From positions 1 through 40,836 of the IMG/VR virus record IMGVR_UViG_3300032118_000019: a DNA stretch of 40,836 nt. One strand, given 5' to 3'. The notes beneath the pieces were generated by a model. It did not search any database. It was not told the DNA's origin and was given only the letters and a program-made list of their open reading frames with translations. This document shows, piece after piece, positions 1-6,714 of this stretch (position 1 is its first letter; the number at the start of each line of letters is the position of its first letter). The position numbers were made by a program, and so were the translations under genes. The stretch comes from a virus.

Positions 1-324
1 CCGCCCCCTGGCAGCCTGCCTGCGGGCTCGCGCCTCGCGCCCCCAAGCCACCGCCCGCTCGCGTGCTCGGGGCGCTCTGCAGGGCGCAGAGCGGCGGGGG
101 GCGGGGGGCTCCCCAGGGGGCCACCCTTGCGAGCCGGGGGGTGGGGGGGTCCGGGGAGGTCGCCGGGGGGTCCGGCGACGGGGTACCCCATGCCTCAGTG
201 TGCACAGAATCCCGGCACACCGCCCCCCTATTCAAAAAAACTGCGCGCGCGCCCGCCCCACGTTTCGCCATCGATTCACCACCGCGACGCGAACCGCCCA
301 GGGATTCATGGGGCATCATCACTC

Positions 325-354
325 TTGCGCTCTGGCCCTTGCATGGCCCATAGT
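325..354 (+). promoter_or_regulatory. Candidate promoter for the small-gene operon
   Basis: TTGCGC at 325-330 and CATAGT at 349-354 are separated by 18 bp, a sigma-70-like arrangement. Transcription would start near 361 and read a leader of about 36 nt into the gene at 397. The second promoter candidate, at 6010-6039, precedes the same 15-base leader motif, which strengthens both. It is a visual match only. Confidence 0.4.
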
Positions 355-377
355 CCTCTCACCGGGCACAACGCCCG

Positions 378-392
378 CAACGAAAGGCCCCC
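378..392 (+). repeat. Shared leader motif, copy 1
   Basis: The 15-mer CAACGAAAGGCCCCC ends 4 nt before the ATG at 397. An identical copy at 6063-6077 ends 3 nt before the ATG at 6081. It contains GAAAGG, a plausible Shine-Dalgarno core, followed by a C-tract. The identity extends beyond what ribosome binding alone needs, so it may be a control element shared by the two transcripts. Confidence 0.6.
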
Positions 393-396
393 GAAA

Positions 397-603
397 ATGA
401 AGACCTCCCCGATTTCCTACAACGCATCCGACCGCCCCGTCCATCCCGCGCACGTTGCGCGCCTCGCGGGTTTCGACCCTGCGACGTTGGCCGATGCGCT
501 GGAGAGCGGGCTCCGCGCGCTCTGCTCGCGCGTCGTGTACCTCGCGGCACCCCCCGGCTACCCGAGAGCGGGCGCGCTGCCGCTGGTCGGGGGTGCGCTG
601 TGA
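397..603 (+). CDS. Hypothetical protein, first gene of small-gene operon
   Basis: A 68-residue protein that I do not recognise. I chose the ATG at 397 because it follows the GAAAGG leader motif that recurs before the gene at 6081; the longer upstream reading frame is G-rich non-coding DNA. The middle has an amphipathic helix-like stretch (FDPATLADALESGLRALCSR) and the C-terminus is Gly/Leu/Pro-rich. The stop overlaps the GTG of the next gene by 4 nt, so the two are probably translationally coupled. Confidence 0.6.
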   Translation: MKTSPISYNASDRPVHPAHVARLAGFDPATLADALESGLRALCSRVVYLAAPPGYPRAGALPLVGGAL

Positions 604-842
604 CCAAGCGAGAGCAGGCGAAGTTCGAGAAGCGCATGGCGGCATGGGGCGTGGAGATTCGGGCGGAGCACGCGGGGCTCCGCGCTCGCATCCTCGCGGC
701 GCGACCGGGGTGGGACGCGACGGCGCTGGCGGGCATCGAGCGGTCGCACGGCCACGAGGCGGACGCGCCTGGACTCCGCGACATCCTCGCGGCTATCGAG
801 CGGCACGACGCGCTCGCGGCGCGCTTCGGGGTGGCGTCGTGA
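600..842 (+). CDS. Hypothetical small helical protein
   Basis: An 80-residue, Ala/Arg/Glu-rich, probably all-helical protein with no recognised family. It starts at a GTG that overlaps the previous stop (GTGA) and ends by overlapping the next GTG in the same way. The N-terminal part (TKREQAKFEKRMAAWGVEIR) is strongly charged. The string of small coupled genes before the modification operon is typical of early or accessory phage regions; no role can be assigned. Confidence 0.6.
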   Translation: MTKREQAKFEKRMAAWGVEIRAEHAGLRARILAARPGWDATALAGIERSHGHEADAPGLRDILAAIERHDALAARFGVAS

Positions 843-1099
843 ACGTCACGCACTTCGTGTCGTTCGCGGACGGCTCCGGCGCGGAGATGCTCGCGGAGGT
901 CAACGGCTTCCGCTTCCAGGCAAGCTTCGTTGCCGGACAGGTCGCGGTGCGCCCCCTCTCCAACGTCAACTTCCTGACTCGCACCTGGGGCTTCCTCGCG
1001 GCGCTCAAGTCGGTGGAGGTCGAGATGGCCGTGCGCATCGCGGCGCTCGGGTCGGCGTGGCTCGCTGCTCACCGCACGATGTACGGGGTGGCGTCGTGA
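839..1099 (+). CDS. Hypothetical protein
   Basis: An 86-residue protein of unknown function starting at a GTG 4-nt coupled to the upstream gene. The first half looks beta-rich (VNVTHFVSFADGSG, then alternating residues to about 50); the second half looks helical and ends MYGVAS. Its last bases, GGGGTGGCGTCGTGA, closely resemble the end of the preceding gene (GGGGTGGCGTCGTGAA), so the same junction recurs between consecutive small genes. Confidence 0.6.
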   Translation: MNVTHFVSFADGSGAEMLAEVNGFRFQASFVAGQVAVRPLSNVNFLTRTWGFLAALKSVEVEMAVRIAALGSAWLAAHRTMYGVAS

Positions 1100-1380
1100 A
1101 CCGCGTCATGCCGAAGGGCTGCGAGTACCCGGTGCGGCTCGGGGATGGCGTGGCGGCACCGGGGGAGGACTGCTCCGGCATCGTCCTCTCCGGCTACGGC
1201 TCCACCGTGCTCGTGCTCTGGGAGAGCGGGGAGGTGCTGACGTACCACGCGGAGGACGTGGTGCCGCTGGCGGGCGCACGGGCGGGGACGCGCGGCGCGC
1301 GGGGGCTCGCGCTGCGGTGCCTCTCGTCCCTGGCGACGCTGGTGGACGACGAGCAAGAGCGCGCGGGGAAGCGGTCATGA
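1096..1380 (+). CDS. Hypothetical small beta-rich protein
   Basis: A 94-residue protein starting at the GTG that overlaps the previous stop. Residues 8-50 read like a small SH3-like beta barrel: a basic YPVRLGDGV segment, then SGIVLSGYGSTVLVLW and EVLTYHAEDVVPL. That pattern is common in small KOW/SH3-type proteins, but I cannot name a family. The C-terminus is Arg-rich and helical. It overlaps the next gene by ATGA. Confidence 0.6.
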   Translation: MNRVMPKGCEYPVRLGDGVAAPGEDCSGIVLSGYGSTVLVLWESGEVLTYHAEDVVPLAGARAGTRGARGLALRCLSSLATLVDDEQERAGKRS

Positions 1381-1880
1381 GCACCGTCGAACTCACCCGC
1401 GGCGCTCGGGCGCTGGCGATGCGGCAGGCGCGCGGGTGCTACCAGCGCGCCATCCTGCGGGGCGAGCAGCGCATCTCGGGGAGCGACCTCCGCGGGGAGG
1501 CGCGGCGGTGGAGCAGGTGGTACGCCTTGAGCGTGGCGAACCTGCTGGCCCGATGCGCGGCGGCGGGAGTCGTCTGCGGTGAGCAGCGGGGGCACGGTGG
1601 CCTGCGCGTGCTGACCCTCTCGCTTGCGGAGCCGGTGGCCATCGACGCCACCGCGAGCCTTGCCGCGGGCGTGCTGACGTGCGCGACGGACGATGACGCC
1701 GCGCGCTTCCTGGCGGACCTCGCGCCGCGCCTCGCGGTGTACGGTGGGGCGCTGACTCTCGCGCGCGACGGTGCGGTGCTCCGGTTCGAGGGGGGCGCGG
1801 GCGAGGCAGTGGACGTGGTGCTCGACGCGCTGGACGCGGACGCCACGTTGCCGCGCGTGCGGCTCGGGGTGGCGGCGTGA
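1377..1880 (+). CDS. Hypothetical protein, 167 aa
   Basis: The largest gene of the small-gene operon, starting at an ATG inside the ATGA overlap. The N-terminal 60 residues are Arg/Ala-rich and helical (ALAMRQARGCYQRAI...) with a possible helix-turn-helix around WYALSVANLLARCAAAGVV. The C-terminal half is alternating and acidic (DDDAARFLADLAPRLAVYGG). A DNA-binding role is possible, but this rests on composition only. It ends in the GTGA junction with the next tiny gene. Confidence 0.6.
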   Translation: MSTVELTRGARALAMRQARGCYQRAILRGEQRISGSDLRGEARRWSRWYALSVANLLARCAAAGVVCGEQRGHGGLRVLTLSLAEPVAIDATASLAAGVLTCATDDDAARFLADLAPRLAVYGGALTLARDGAVLRFEGGAGEAVDVVLDALDADATLPRVRLGVAA

Positions 1881-1993
1881 CTCGGGCGACCGCGGTGCTG
1901 GCGCTCGTGGTCTACGTCCACGCGCTCGCGGTGGACGAGCAGACGCGGCTGCGCGCCGCGGTGGCCAGTCTACGGCCCCCCGTCGCCCCGTAG
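1877..1993 (+). CDS. Tiny hypothetical protein, possible membrane peptide
   Basis: A 38-residue ORF starting at GTG 1877, coupled by GTGA to the previous gene. Residues 4-18 (ATAVLALVVYVHALA) are hydrophobic enough for a short membrane segment. The rest is charged and ends in RPPVAP. The only support is coupling and the following untranslated gap, so it could be a chance ORF. Confidence 0.35.
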   Translation: MTRATAVLALVVYVHALAVDEQTRLRAAVASLRPPVAP

Positions 1994-2085
1994 CGGCGTC
2001 TGGGGGCCGGAGTCGGGGGGCAGGCTCGCGCCGTGCTCCCCGGCTCGCTTTGGGCGCAGGGCTCGCAACGGCTCGCGCTCTGCGG

Positions 2086-2091
2086 TAGGGT
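2086..2091 (+). promoter_or_regulatory. Possible -10 box for the base-modification operon
   Basis: TAGGGT at 2086-2091 lies in the 117-bp gap between the small-gene operon and the ParB-like gene, 19 nt before its ATG, with a GGAGG-like ribosome site between them. It fits the TANNNT pattern seen elsewhere in this genome. No convincing -35 box is visible, so this is weak. Confidence 0.3.
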
Positions 2092-2110
2092 CGGCGCGGA
2101 GGCATTGAGC

Positions 2111-2836
2111 ATGGCCAGTAGGCGTCGCGTTGCAGCAGAGTCAGAGCGTCAGGAACTCAAGGGCGGCACCGTCGTGGGGACGGTGGAGACGGTGGCACTC
2201 GACCGAGTGAAGCCGAACCCGTGGAACCCGAACCGGATGACGCCGCGGCAATTGGAGTCGCTGAAGCACGGGCTCAAGGAGGACGGGTGGCTCACGTCGC
2301 AGAGCATCCTCGTGTGGCGCACGGACGACACGGGGACGGCGAAGTACCTCATCATCGACGGTGAGCATCGTTGGCGCGCTGCAACGGCGCTCGGGTTCGT
2401 GGAGGGGCCGATGGTGTTCCTCGACGGCGTGACGGAGGCGCAGGCGAAGGCGCTGACCATCAAGCTCGACAACAAGCGCGGGAGCTTCGACCAGGAGATT
2501 CTGCGCGGGCTCTTGCGCGAGGTGCAGGAGCAGCTTGGGGACGAACCGGCGCTGGACCTTGGGTTCGAGGACGCTGCGTACCTCGCTCTCATCGCGGCAC
2601 CGGGCAGCGACCTCGACGGCATCGACAACCCACCGGGGCAATCCACGTTCGAGGGCGTCATCCCGACCATGACCACGCAGGTGAACATGGTTCAGATCTT
2701 CCTCACGAGCGACCAGAAGGCGCTGTGGGACGAGCGCGTGCGCACGCTCGCTGGACGCTTCGGAACGCGCAACGCGACGGACACGGTGATTGAGGCAATC
2801 CGACTTGCCGCAGAGGCGTCCACGGCAGCGGCATGA
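2111..2836 (+). CDS. ParB-like nuclease-domain protein
   Basis: A 241-residue protein with a ParB/Srx-type N-terminal domain. The family signature IIDGEHRWRAA lies at residues 81-91, after the conserved PNPWNPN segment at about 35-41. Family members bind CTP or act on DNA; phage versions often sit beside DNA-modification genes. The C-terminal part (about 195-240) is helical and has no recognisable centromere-binding HTH, so a partitioning role is unlikely. The ATG has a GGAGG-like site upstream. The gene overlaps the dioxygenase gene by ATGA, which ties it to the modification operon, perhaps as a targeting or DNA-handling component. That role is inference. Confidence 0.88.
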   Translation: MASRRRVAAESERQELKGGTVVGTVETVALDRVKPNPWNPNRMTPRQLESLKHGLKEDGWLTSQSILVWRTDDTGTAKYLIIDGEHRWRAATALGFVEGPMVFLDGVTEAQAKALTIKLDNKRGSFDQEILRGLLREVQEQLGDEPALDLGFEDAAYLALIAAPGSDLDGIDNPPGQSTFEGVIPTMTTQVNMVQIFLTSDQKALWDERVRTLAGRFGTRNATDTVIEAIRLAAEASTAAA

Positions 2837-3723
2837 AGCCGCTCATCATCCAGCTTCGCACGCGCGTGCCGGAGGAACTGATCAAGGCGCGCGTCGGAGC
2901 GCGCGTGGTGGACGACGACATCGGCATCGAGCTACGCGGCGACTGCGACGTGTACGCAGCGTCGGGCGCGCTGGTGTGCAAGCTCCGCCGCGGGGCCATC
3001 GGCCAGGAGACGAGTGACCGTGCGTACCCGCACCTCGCGCGTCTGGCGAGTCGCTACGGCTCGGTGAACCGCGGGCTCTACTCGGGGCTCCCGCGCGTGG
3101 CGAAGATCGGCAGCAAGGTCGGGATGACGGTGAACCCGGATGGCTCGCGCGCGACAATCAAGAGTTCCATTGGGGGGTACTTCGAGCCGCAAGGCGGGCG
3201 CTTCCCGTATTGCCGCACCACGATGTTCACATCAGCCGAGCCCGAGCGGTGGAACGAAGTGCTCCCGCTCATCCGAGAAGTCGGTGAGCACTTCGCGCGC
3301 GAGCTACCCGACCGCTGCAAGGTGCAGCGCGACTACGCGGAGAAGTGCTCGCCGTACTTCCGAATCGTCGGCACACCGTTCTCAACCATCACGGTGAACC
3401 AGAACATCGCGGGGACGATTCACCAGGACAAAGGCGACCTCAAGCAAGGGTTCGGCATCATCACGTGTCACCGCCGCGGGGCGTACACGGGAGGTCTGCT
3501 GACGTTCCCGCAGTACCGCATCGCGGTGGACCTGCGGGACCGCGACCTCATCTACTTTGACCCGCACGAGTGGCACGGCGTGACGGAGATGCAGAGCGCG
3601 GACCCGGACTACTCGCGCGTGACGGTCGTGTACTACTTCCGAGCGGGCATGACGAAGTGCGGCACGCCCGAAGAGGAAGTGGCGAAGGCGAAGCTGCGCG
3701 CCGCAGGGGCGAGTGTCGAGTGA
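2833..3723 (+). CDS. TET/JBP-family 2-oxoglutarate/Fe(II) dioxygenase
   Basis: A 296-residue predicted DNA pyrimidine-methyl oxidase. The double-stranded beta-helix core spans about 180-275. The HxD iron motif is H197-Q-D199 in GTIHQDKGD. The glycine-rich strand is GAYTGGLLTFPQYRIAVDLRD. The distal His is H245 or H248 in FDPHEWHGV, and R262 probably binds 2-oxoglutarate. This order (H-x-D, GG-L-FP-YR-AVDL, D-HEWHG, R) is that of the TET/JBP clade rather than AlkB or prolyl hydroxylases. Known members oxidise 5-methylcytosine (TET) or thymine (JBP) in DNA. It is second in a five-gene coupled operon. The substrate base cannot be decided from sequence; no C5-methyltransferase is in the window. 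Confidence 0.85.
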   Translation: MKPLIIQLRTRVPEELIKARVGARVVDDDIGIELRGDCDVYAASGALVCKLRRGAIGQETSDRAYPHLARLASRYGSVNRGLYSGLPRVAKIGSKVGMTVNPDGSRATIKSSIGGYFEPQGGRFPYCRTTMFTSAEPERWNEVLPLIREVGEHFARELPDRCKVQRDYAEKCSPYFRIVGTPFSTITVNQNIAGTIHQDKGDLKQGFGIITCHRRGAYTGGLLTFPQYRIAVDLRDRDLIYFDPHEWHGVTEMQSADPDYSRVTVVYYFRAGMTKCGTPEEEVAKAKLRAAGASVE

Positions 3724-4598
3724 CGCTCCGCGACGACTTCTACGCGAGCGCGCGAGCGCAGATCGCATCGGGCGACATCGACCCGATGTACCCGGTGCTC
3801 CGGCGGTTCTACGAAGCGGAGCGGTGTGAGCGGGAGGTCGCGCTCTGGCGCACGCTGCTCTACGTCACGTGGTACCACGTGGGCTCCGCGTCGCTCGTGT
3901 GGCGTCGCATCCCCGAGCCGCGCCCGCTCACTGAGGGAGACGTGCGCGGGCTCTCCACTGGCACGGAGCGGCGGGGCTTCCGCGGCAACGTGATCGCGGC
4001 CACGCACGTCAACGCGCTGCTCGCGCTCGCGCAGAAGGCCGGGGGGCTCGCGCGCTTCGTGGACGGGCTCGTGGGCGACGGAGGCGAGACGGGTTGGGCA
4101 CGCACGCGTGAGGCGTTGCAGGTGGTCGCGTGGCTCGGACCTTGGGCGAGCTACAAGTGGGCGGACCTTCTCAAGCACGTGCACGGCGCGCCCATCACGG
4201 CCAACGACATCGGCGTGGGCGGCAACAGCGAGACGGCTGGCCCCATCCCTGGGATGGTGCGGCTCACCGGAGAGAACTGGCGCGAGTGCGCCACGAACAT
4301 CGGGTTGCAGAAGCGGCTGCTCGGGGAGGCGCGAGACGCGGGCGTTCCGTTCGACGGACTCGACCAGTTAGAGACGACGCTCTGCGACTTCAACAGTCTG
4401 TGCAAGGGCGGCTACTACATCGGTCACGACATCGACGCGCAGATGGACCACCTGAACGTCGCAACGGAACCGGGGCTGTGGGAGGCGCGCGCCACGTCGT
4501 TCGAGTCGCGCTACCTCGGTGAGCACCACGACTGGTTCGGCGTGCGCAAGAACCTACGGCCGGTGTACGCGAAGCATCAGAGGCTCGTCGTCCTGTGA
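3720..4598 (+). CDS. aGPT-PPlase-like amino-acid:DNA base transferase (clade 2 type)
   Basis: A 292-residue protein starting at the GTG in a 4-nt overlap. It resembles the alpha-glutamyl/putrescinyl thymine pyrophosphorylase (aGPT-PPlase) families, which have a DNA-glycosylase-like helical fold. Recognisable blocks are LLYVTWYHVGSASLVWRR (about 44-61), the RRGFRGN segment (about 81-87), GPWASYKWADLLKHVHG (about 141-157) and a Gly/Ser/Pro block with NDIGVGGNSETAGP. In hypermodified-thymine phages such proteins attach an amino acid or amine to a 5-(phosphorylated hydroxymethyl) pyrimidine in DNA. The neighbouring kinase and FAD gene match that pathway. My assignment is from memory of family motifs, not a search, and the amino acid used is unknown. 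Confidence 0.72.
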   Translation: MTLRDDFYASARAQIASGDIDPMYPVLRRFYEAERCEREVALWRTLLYVTWYHVGSASLVWRRIPEPRPLTEGDVRGLSTGTERRGFRGNVIAATHVNALLALAQKAGGLARFVDGLVGDGGETGWARTREALQVVAWLGPWASYKWADLLKHVHGAPITANDIGVGGNSETAGPIPGMVRLTGENWRECATNIGLQKRLLGEARDAGVPFDGLDQLETTLCDFNSLCKGGYYIGHDIDAQMDHLNVATEPGLWEARATSFESRYLGEHHDWFGVRKNLRPVYAKHQRLVVL

Positions 4599-5494
4599 GG
4601 GTGCATCTCGAAGGGATGGGCGTGCCTGGGTGCTTCCTCGCGTGGCACCTCGAACGCGCGGGAGTCGAGTGGACGTGGGACGACATCGACTCTCCGTTCA
4701 ATGCGTGGAGCGCGTGCACGGGGGCCATCTACCCGAGCGGCGTGCCGTTCGACGTAGCCAATTACTCGCGTTGGCGCGCGTGGGTCGGGGGCTCTGCTCC
4801 GTGGCCAGCGTCGCTCACGCGCGAGTGCGTGGAGGAAGCTGGTTGGTGGTACTGCACGAAGGCGGCACCGCATGGCGGCAAGTACAAGACGGTCGCGACG
4901 GTGGGCGCGCTCAAGCGCGGTTCGGCAACGAGCCTGCACTACAACGCGCAGAAGTTCGTGCCAGCCACGCGCGAGGCGTTCGCGGAGCGGCGGCGCACAT
5001 CGGCGGAGCCTGGTGCGCAGCGCGTCGTGACGCACGGCTTCGGGCGACGGAACCACCACGTGCTGTGGGGCTGGACGGTGCTCGTGAAGCTCGACATCGA
5101 CCAGACGTTGCTCGCGCACGAGACGTGCGCGCGCCCGAGCCTCTACATGCGCAAGGGTCGGTTCGTGATGGCGTACGCCTACGCGGTGCCGGGGACGCCT
5201 TGGTGGTACTCGGGCTCGTCGCTCATCGTGCAGAAGGTTCCTAAGCAACTCGAAGTGCCGGAGAAGTTCGCGCGGTGGCGCATGAACTTCGAGGCGCTGG
5301 CGGGCGGGCTCGCGCGCGTGAGCGAGGTCGGGAGCGTCATCACGGGATGGCGACCCGCGGGAGCAGACGACAGTGCACCGCTCGTGTTGCGACTCGATGA
5401 CGGCGCGCTGCACGTGCGTCCGTTTTGGAACAGCGGAGTGCGGCACTCGCCGGTACTCGTGGAGGCAGTGATGGACTCATTGGGTGTCGCGTGA
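4595..5494 (+). CDS. FAD-dependent oxidoreductase of the base-modification operon
   Basis: A 299-residue protein starting at GTG 4595. The N-terminus is a Rossmann FAD/NAD-binding motif: G7-M-G9-V-P-G12 after a beta strand, an acidic cluster at the end of the second strand (about 29-32), then SACTGAIYPSG, resembling the second flavin-contacting segment of DAO-type oxidases. The protein is shorter than usual DAO family enzymes (350-450). In thymidine-hypermodification clusters an FAD-dependent lyase trims the amino acid attached to the base, leaving an amine; that role fits here. Gene position between the transferase and kinase, with 4-nt overlaps on both sides, supports it. Family call good, reaction inferred. 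Confidence 0.7.
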   Translation: MRVHLEGMGVPGCFLAWHLERAGVEWTWDDIDSPFNAWSACTGAIYPSGVPFDVANYSRWRAWVGGSAPWPASLTRECVEEAGWWYCTKAAPHGGKYKTVATVGALKRGSATSLHYNAQKFVPATREAFAERRRTSAEPGAQRVVTHGFGRRNHHVLWGWTVLVKLDIDQTLLAHETCARPSLYMRKGRFVMAYAYAVPGTPWWYSGSSLIVQKVPKQLEVPEKFARWRMNFEALAGGLARVSEVGSVITGWRPAGADDSAPLVLRLDDGALHVRPFWNSGVRHSPVLVEAVMDSLGVA

Positions 5495-6006
5495 CGGTTC
5501 TGTTCGTGGTCGGTCCTCCGGGTGTCGGCAAGACGACGCTCGTGCGGCGCTTGCTCAACACCCCGAGCACGCTCATCGAGAGTCCTAAGTGGACGGTCGG
5601 TGAAGATGTTTGCGCGGCGGGGCACTACTCCGGCGGCACGTTCGATGGCGCGGACACGGTGCCGTACAACGGCGTGCAACTCGCGCTCGCGTATTGGGAG
5701 TCGTGTCTCACCGACCGCTCGCTCACGATCTTCGACGGCGACCGCTTCTCTCACGCGGGCACCATCGCGTGGTTCAACGCGCGCGGTGTTGAGCCGGTGT
5801 GCCTCGCGCTCACCGCACCCGACGACGCGCTGGCAGCGCGCCGCGCTGCTCGGGGCTCGAAGCAGAACCCCTCGTGGATGAAGGGGCGCGTCACCAAGGC
5901 GGCGCGCTTCGCAGACAGCTTCCCCACTCCACGAGTGCTCCGGCTGGACGCCGGGAACTCTACGGAATCACTGGAAGTTTCCCTGCGGGAATGGCTCGCC
6001 AGATAG
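5491..6006 (+). CDS. P-loop kinase, probable hydroxymethyl-pyrimidine DNA kinase
   Basis: A 171-residue P-loop NTPase starting at GTG 5491. Walker A is GPPGVGKTT (residues 8-16). The Walker B-like strand is LTIFDGDRFS with D82 and D84. A basic lid follows at about 115-139 (RGSKQNPSWMKGRVTKAARF). The compact size and lid resemble the kinases of phage thymidine-hypermodification clusters, which phosphorylate 5-hydroxymethyl-dU in DNA before the amino acid is attached. Here the hydroxyl would come from the upstream TET/JBP enzyme instead of from a modified dNTP. It is the last gene of the coupled operon; a promoter follows at once. A general nucleotide kinase is the main alternative. Confidence 0.75.
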   Translation: MTVLFVVGPPGVGKTTLVRRLLNTPSTLIESPKWTVGEDVCAAGHYSGGTFDGADTVPYNGVQLALAYWESCLTDRSLTIFDGDRFSHAGTIAWFNARGVEPVCLALTAPDDALAARRAARGSKQNPSWMKGRVTKAARFADSFPTPRVLRLDAGNSTESLEVSLREWLAR

Positions 6007-6009
6007 TTC

Positions 6010-6039
6010 TTGTCGGTCGGGGCGGAATTGGTTTATGAT
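6010..6039 (+). promoter_or_regulatory. Candidate sigma-70-like promoter
   Basis: TTGTCG at 6010-6015 and TATGAT at 6034-6039 are spaced 18 bp. The -10 box matches the consensus at five of six positions. Local sequence is AT-richer than its surroundings. Transcription would begin near 6046 and carry the shared 15-nt leader motif into the gene at 6081. Confidence 0.55.
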
Positions 6040-6062
6040 GGGTTTCGGGTCGAGTTTGACCC

Positions 6063-6077
6063 CAACGAAAGGCCCCC
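6063..6077 (+). repeat. Shared leader motif, copy 2
   Basis: Identical to positions 378-392 (CAACGAAAGGCCCCC), again directly before a start codon and downstream of a promoter candidate. It includes the likely ribosome binding site GAAAGG. The two leaders suggest co-regulation of the first small-gene operon and the gene at 6081. Confidence 0.6.
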
Positions 6078-6080
6078 CCA

Positions 6081-6707
6081 ATGTCCTACGAAACCGCTCC
6101 CGCCACGCTGATGCTCGCGACCCGTTGTGCCTGCTGCTCGCGTCCCCTCTGCGACGCCATCAGCGTCGAGACTGGCGTTGGCCCCGAGTGCCGTCGCAAG
6201 CACGGGTTCAACGACGCGCAGGGTGAGCCGGACTGGTGCGCGGCGCTGGTCCTGCTGGACGGGCACGTGAGCACCGCCGACATGCACGCAGCCGCGATGG
6301 CGGGTGAGGGCGAGTACGACGCGCGAGCGGTGGCCAACCTGCTCGTGCACCGCATCGCCTGCCGGTCCTCCGCTCGGGTGGACGGCGCGGTGCTCGCGAT
6401 GACTGCGGCCATCGGGGCGCTCGGGTTCGTCACCCTGGCGAACAAGATCGTGGAGCACGGCGCGGGCAAGGTCGAGGTTCACGCGGTGGGCGACCGCCTC
6501 GCGGTGACGACCCCGTACAATCAGGCGTTCGTCGCCGCGCTCAAGGCGGCGCGGGTCGGCGCGCGGTGGGACGGGGCGAGCAAGGTCTGGACGGTGCCCA
6601 CGGACCCGAGCGCGCGCAAGGCGCTGTGGGGCGCGCTGCGCTCGCACTACGCGGGAGCCTTGCTGGTTTCGGACACGGGCACCACCACGGTGCCGCACGC
6701 GGCGTGA
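6081..6707 (+). CDS. Zn-ribbon and HARP-like domain protein
   Basis: A 208-residue protein. The N-terminus has a cysteine cluster (CACCSRPLC at 16-24 and GVGPECRRKHG at 33-43) typical of the DUF6011-type zinc ribbon found in many phage proteins. The C-terminal part (about 145-175: TTPYNQAFVAALKAARVGAR, then W..ASKVWTVP) resembles the HARP-like segment found next to SNF2 helicases, where it binds DNA forks or ssDNA. No helicase motif is present, so it is probably a stand-alone DNA-binding or replication accessory protein. It has its own promoter candidate and the shared leader. It is followed by the tRNA-like element after 7 nt. Confidence 0.65.
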   Translation: MSYETAPATLMLATRCACCSRPLCDAISVETGVGPECRRKHGFNDAQGEPDWCAALVLLDGHVSTADMHAAAMAGEGEYDARAVANLLVHRIACRSSARVDGAVLAMTAAIGALGFVTLANKIVEHGAGKVEVHAVGDRLAVTTPYNQAFVAALKAARVGARWDGASKVWTVPTDPSARKALWGALRSHYAGALLVSDTGTTTVPHAA

Positions 6708-6714
6708 GCCGCCC

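Larger units (their letters stand above)
1..396. other. Non-coding G-rich left region
   Basis: No convincing gene lies before position 397. Reading frames here have no plausible ribosome binding site and encode low-complexity Gly/Arg/Pro peptides. Positions 95-170 hold six G-runs of four to seven bases on the plus strand, which could form G-quadruplex structures. A short A-tract lies near 234-240. The right end carries the promoter candidate and leader annotated separately. Confidence 0.6.

Noticed and set aside
63-353. Gly/Arg-rich plus-strand frame in the left region
   Set aside because: It is translated from G-tract DNA, has no ribosome site and overlaps the promoter candidate.
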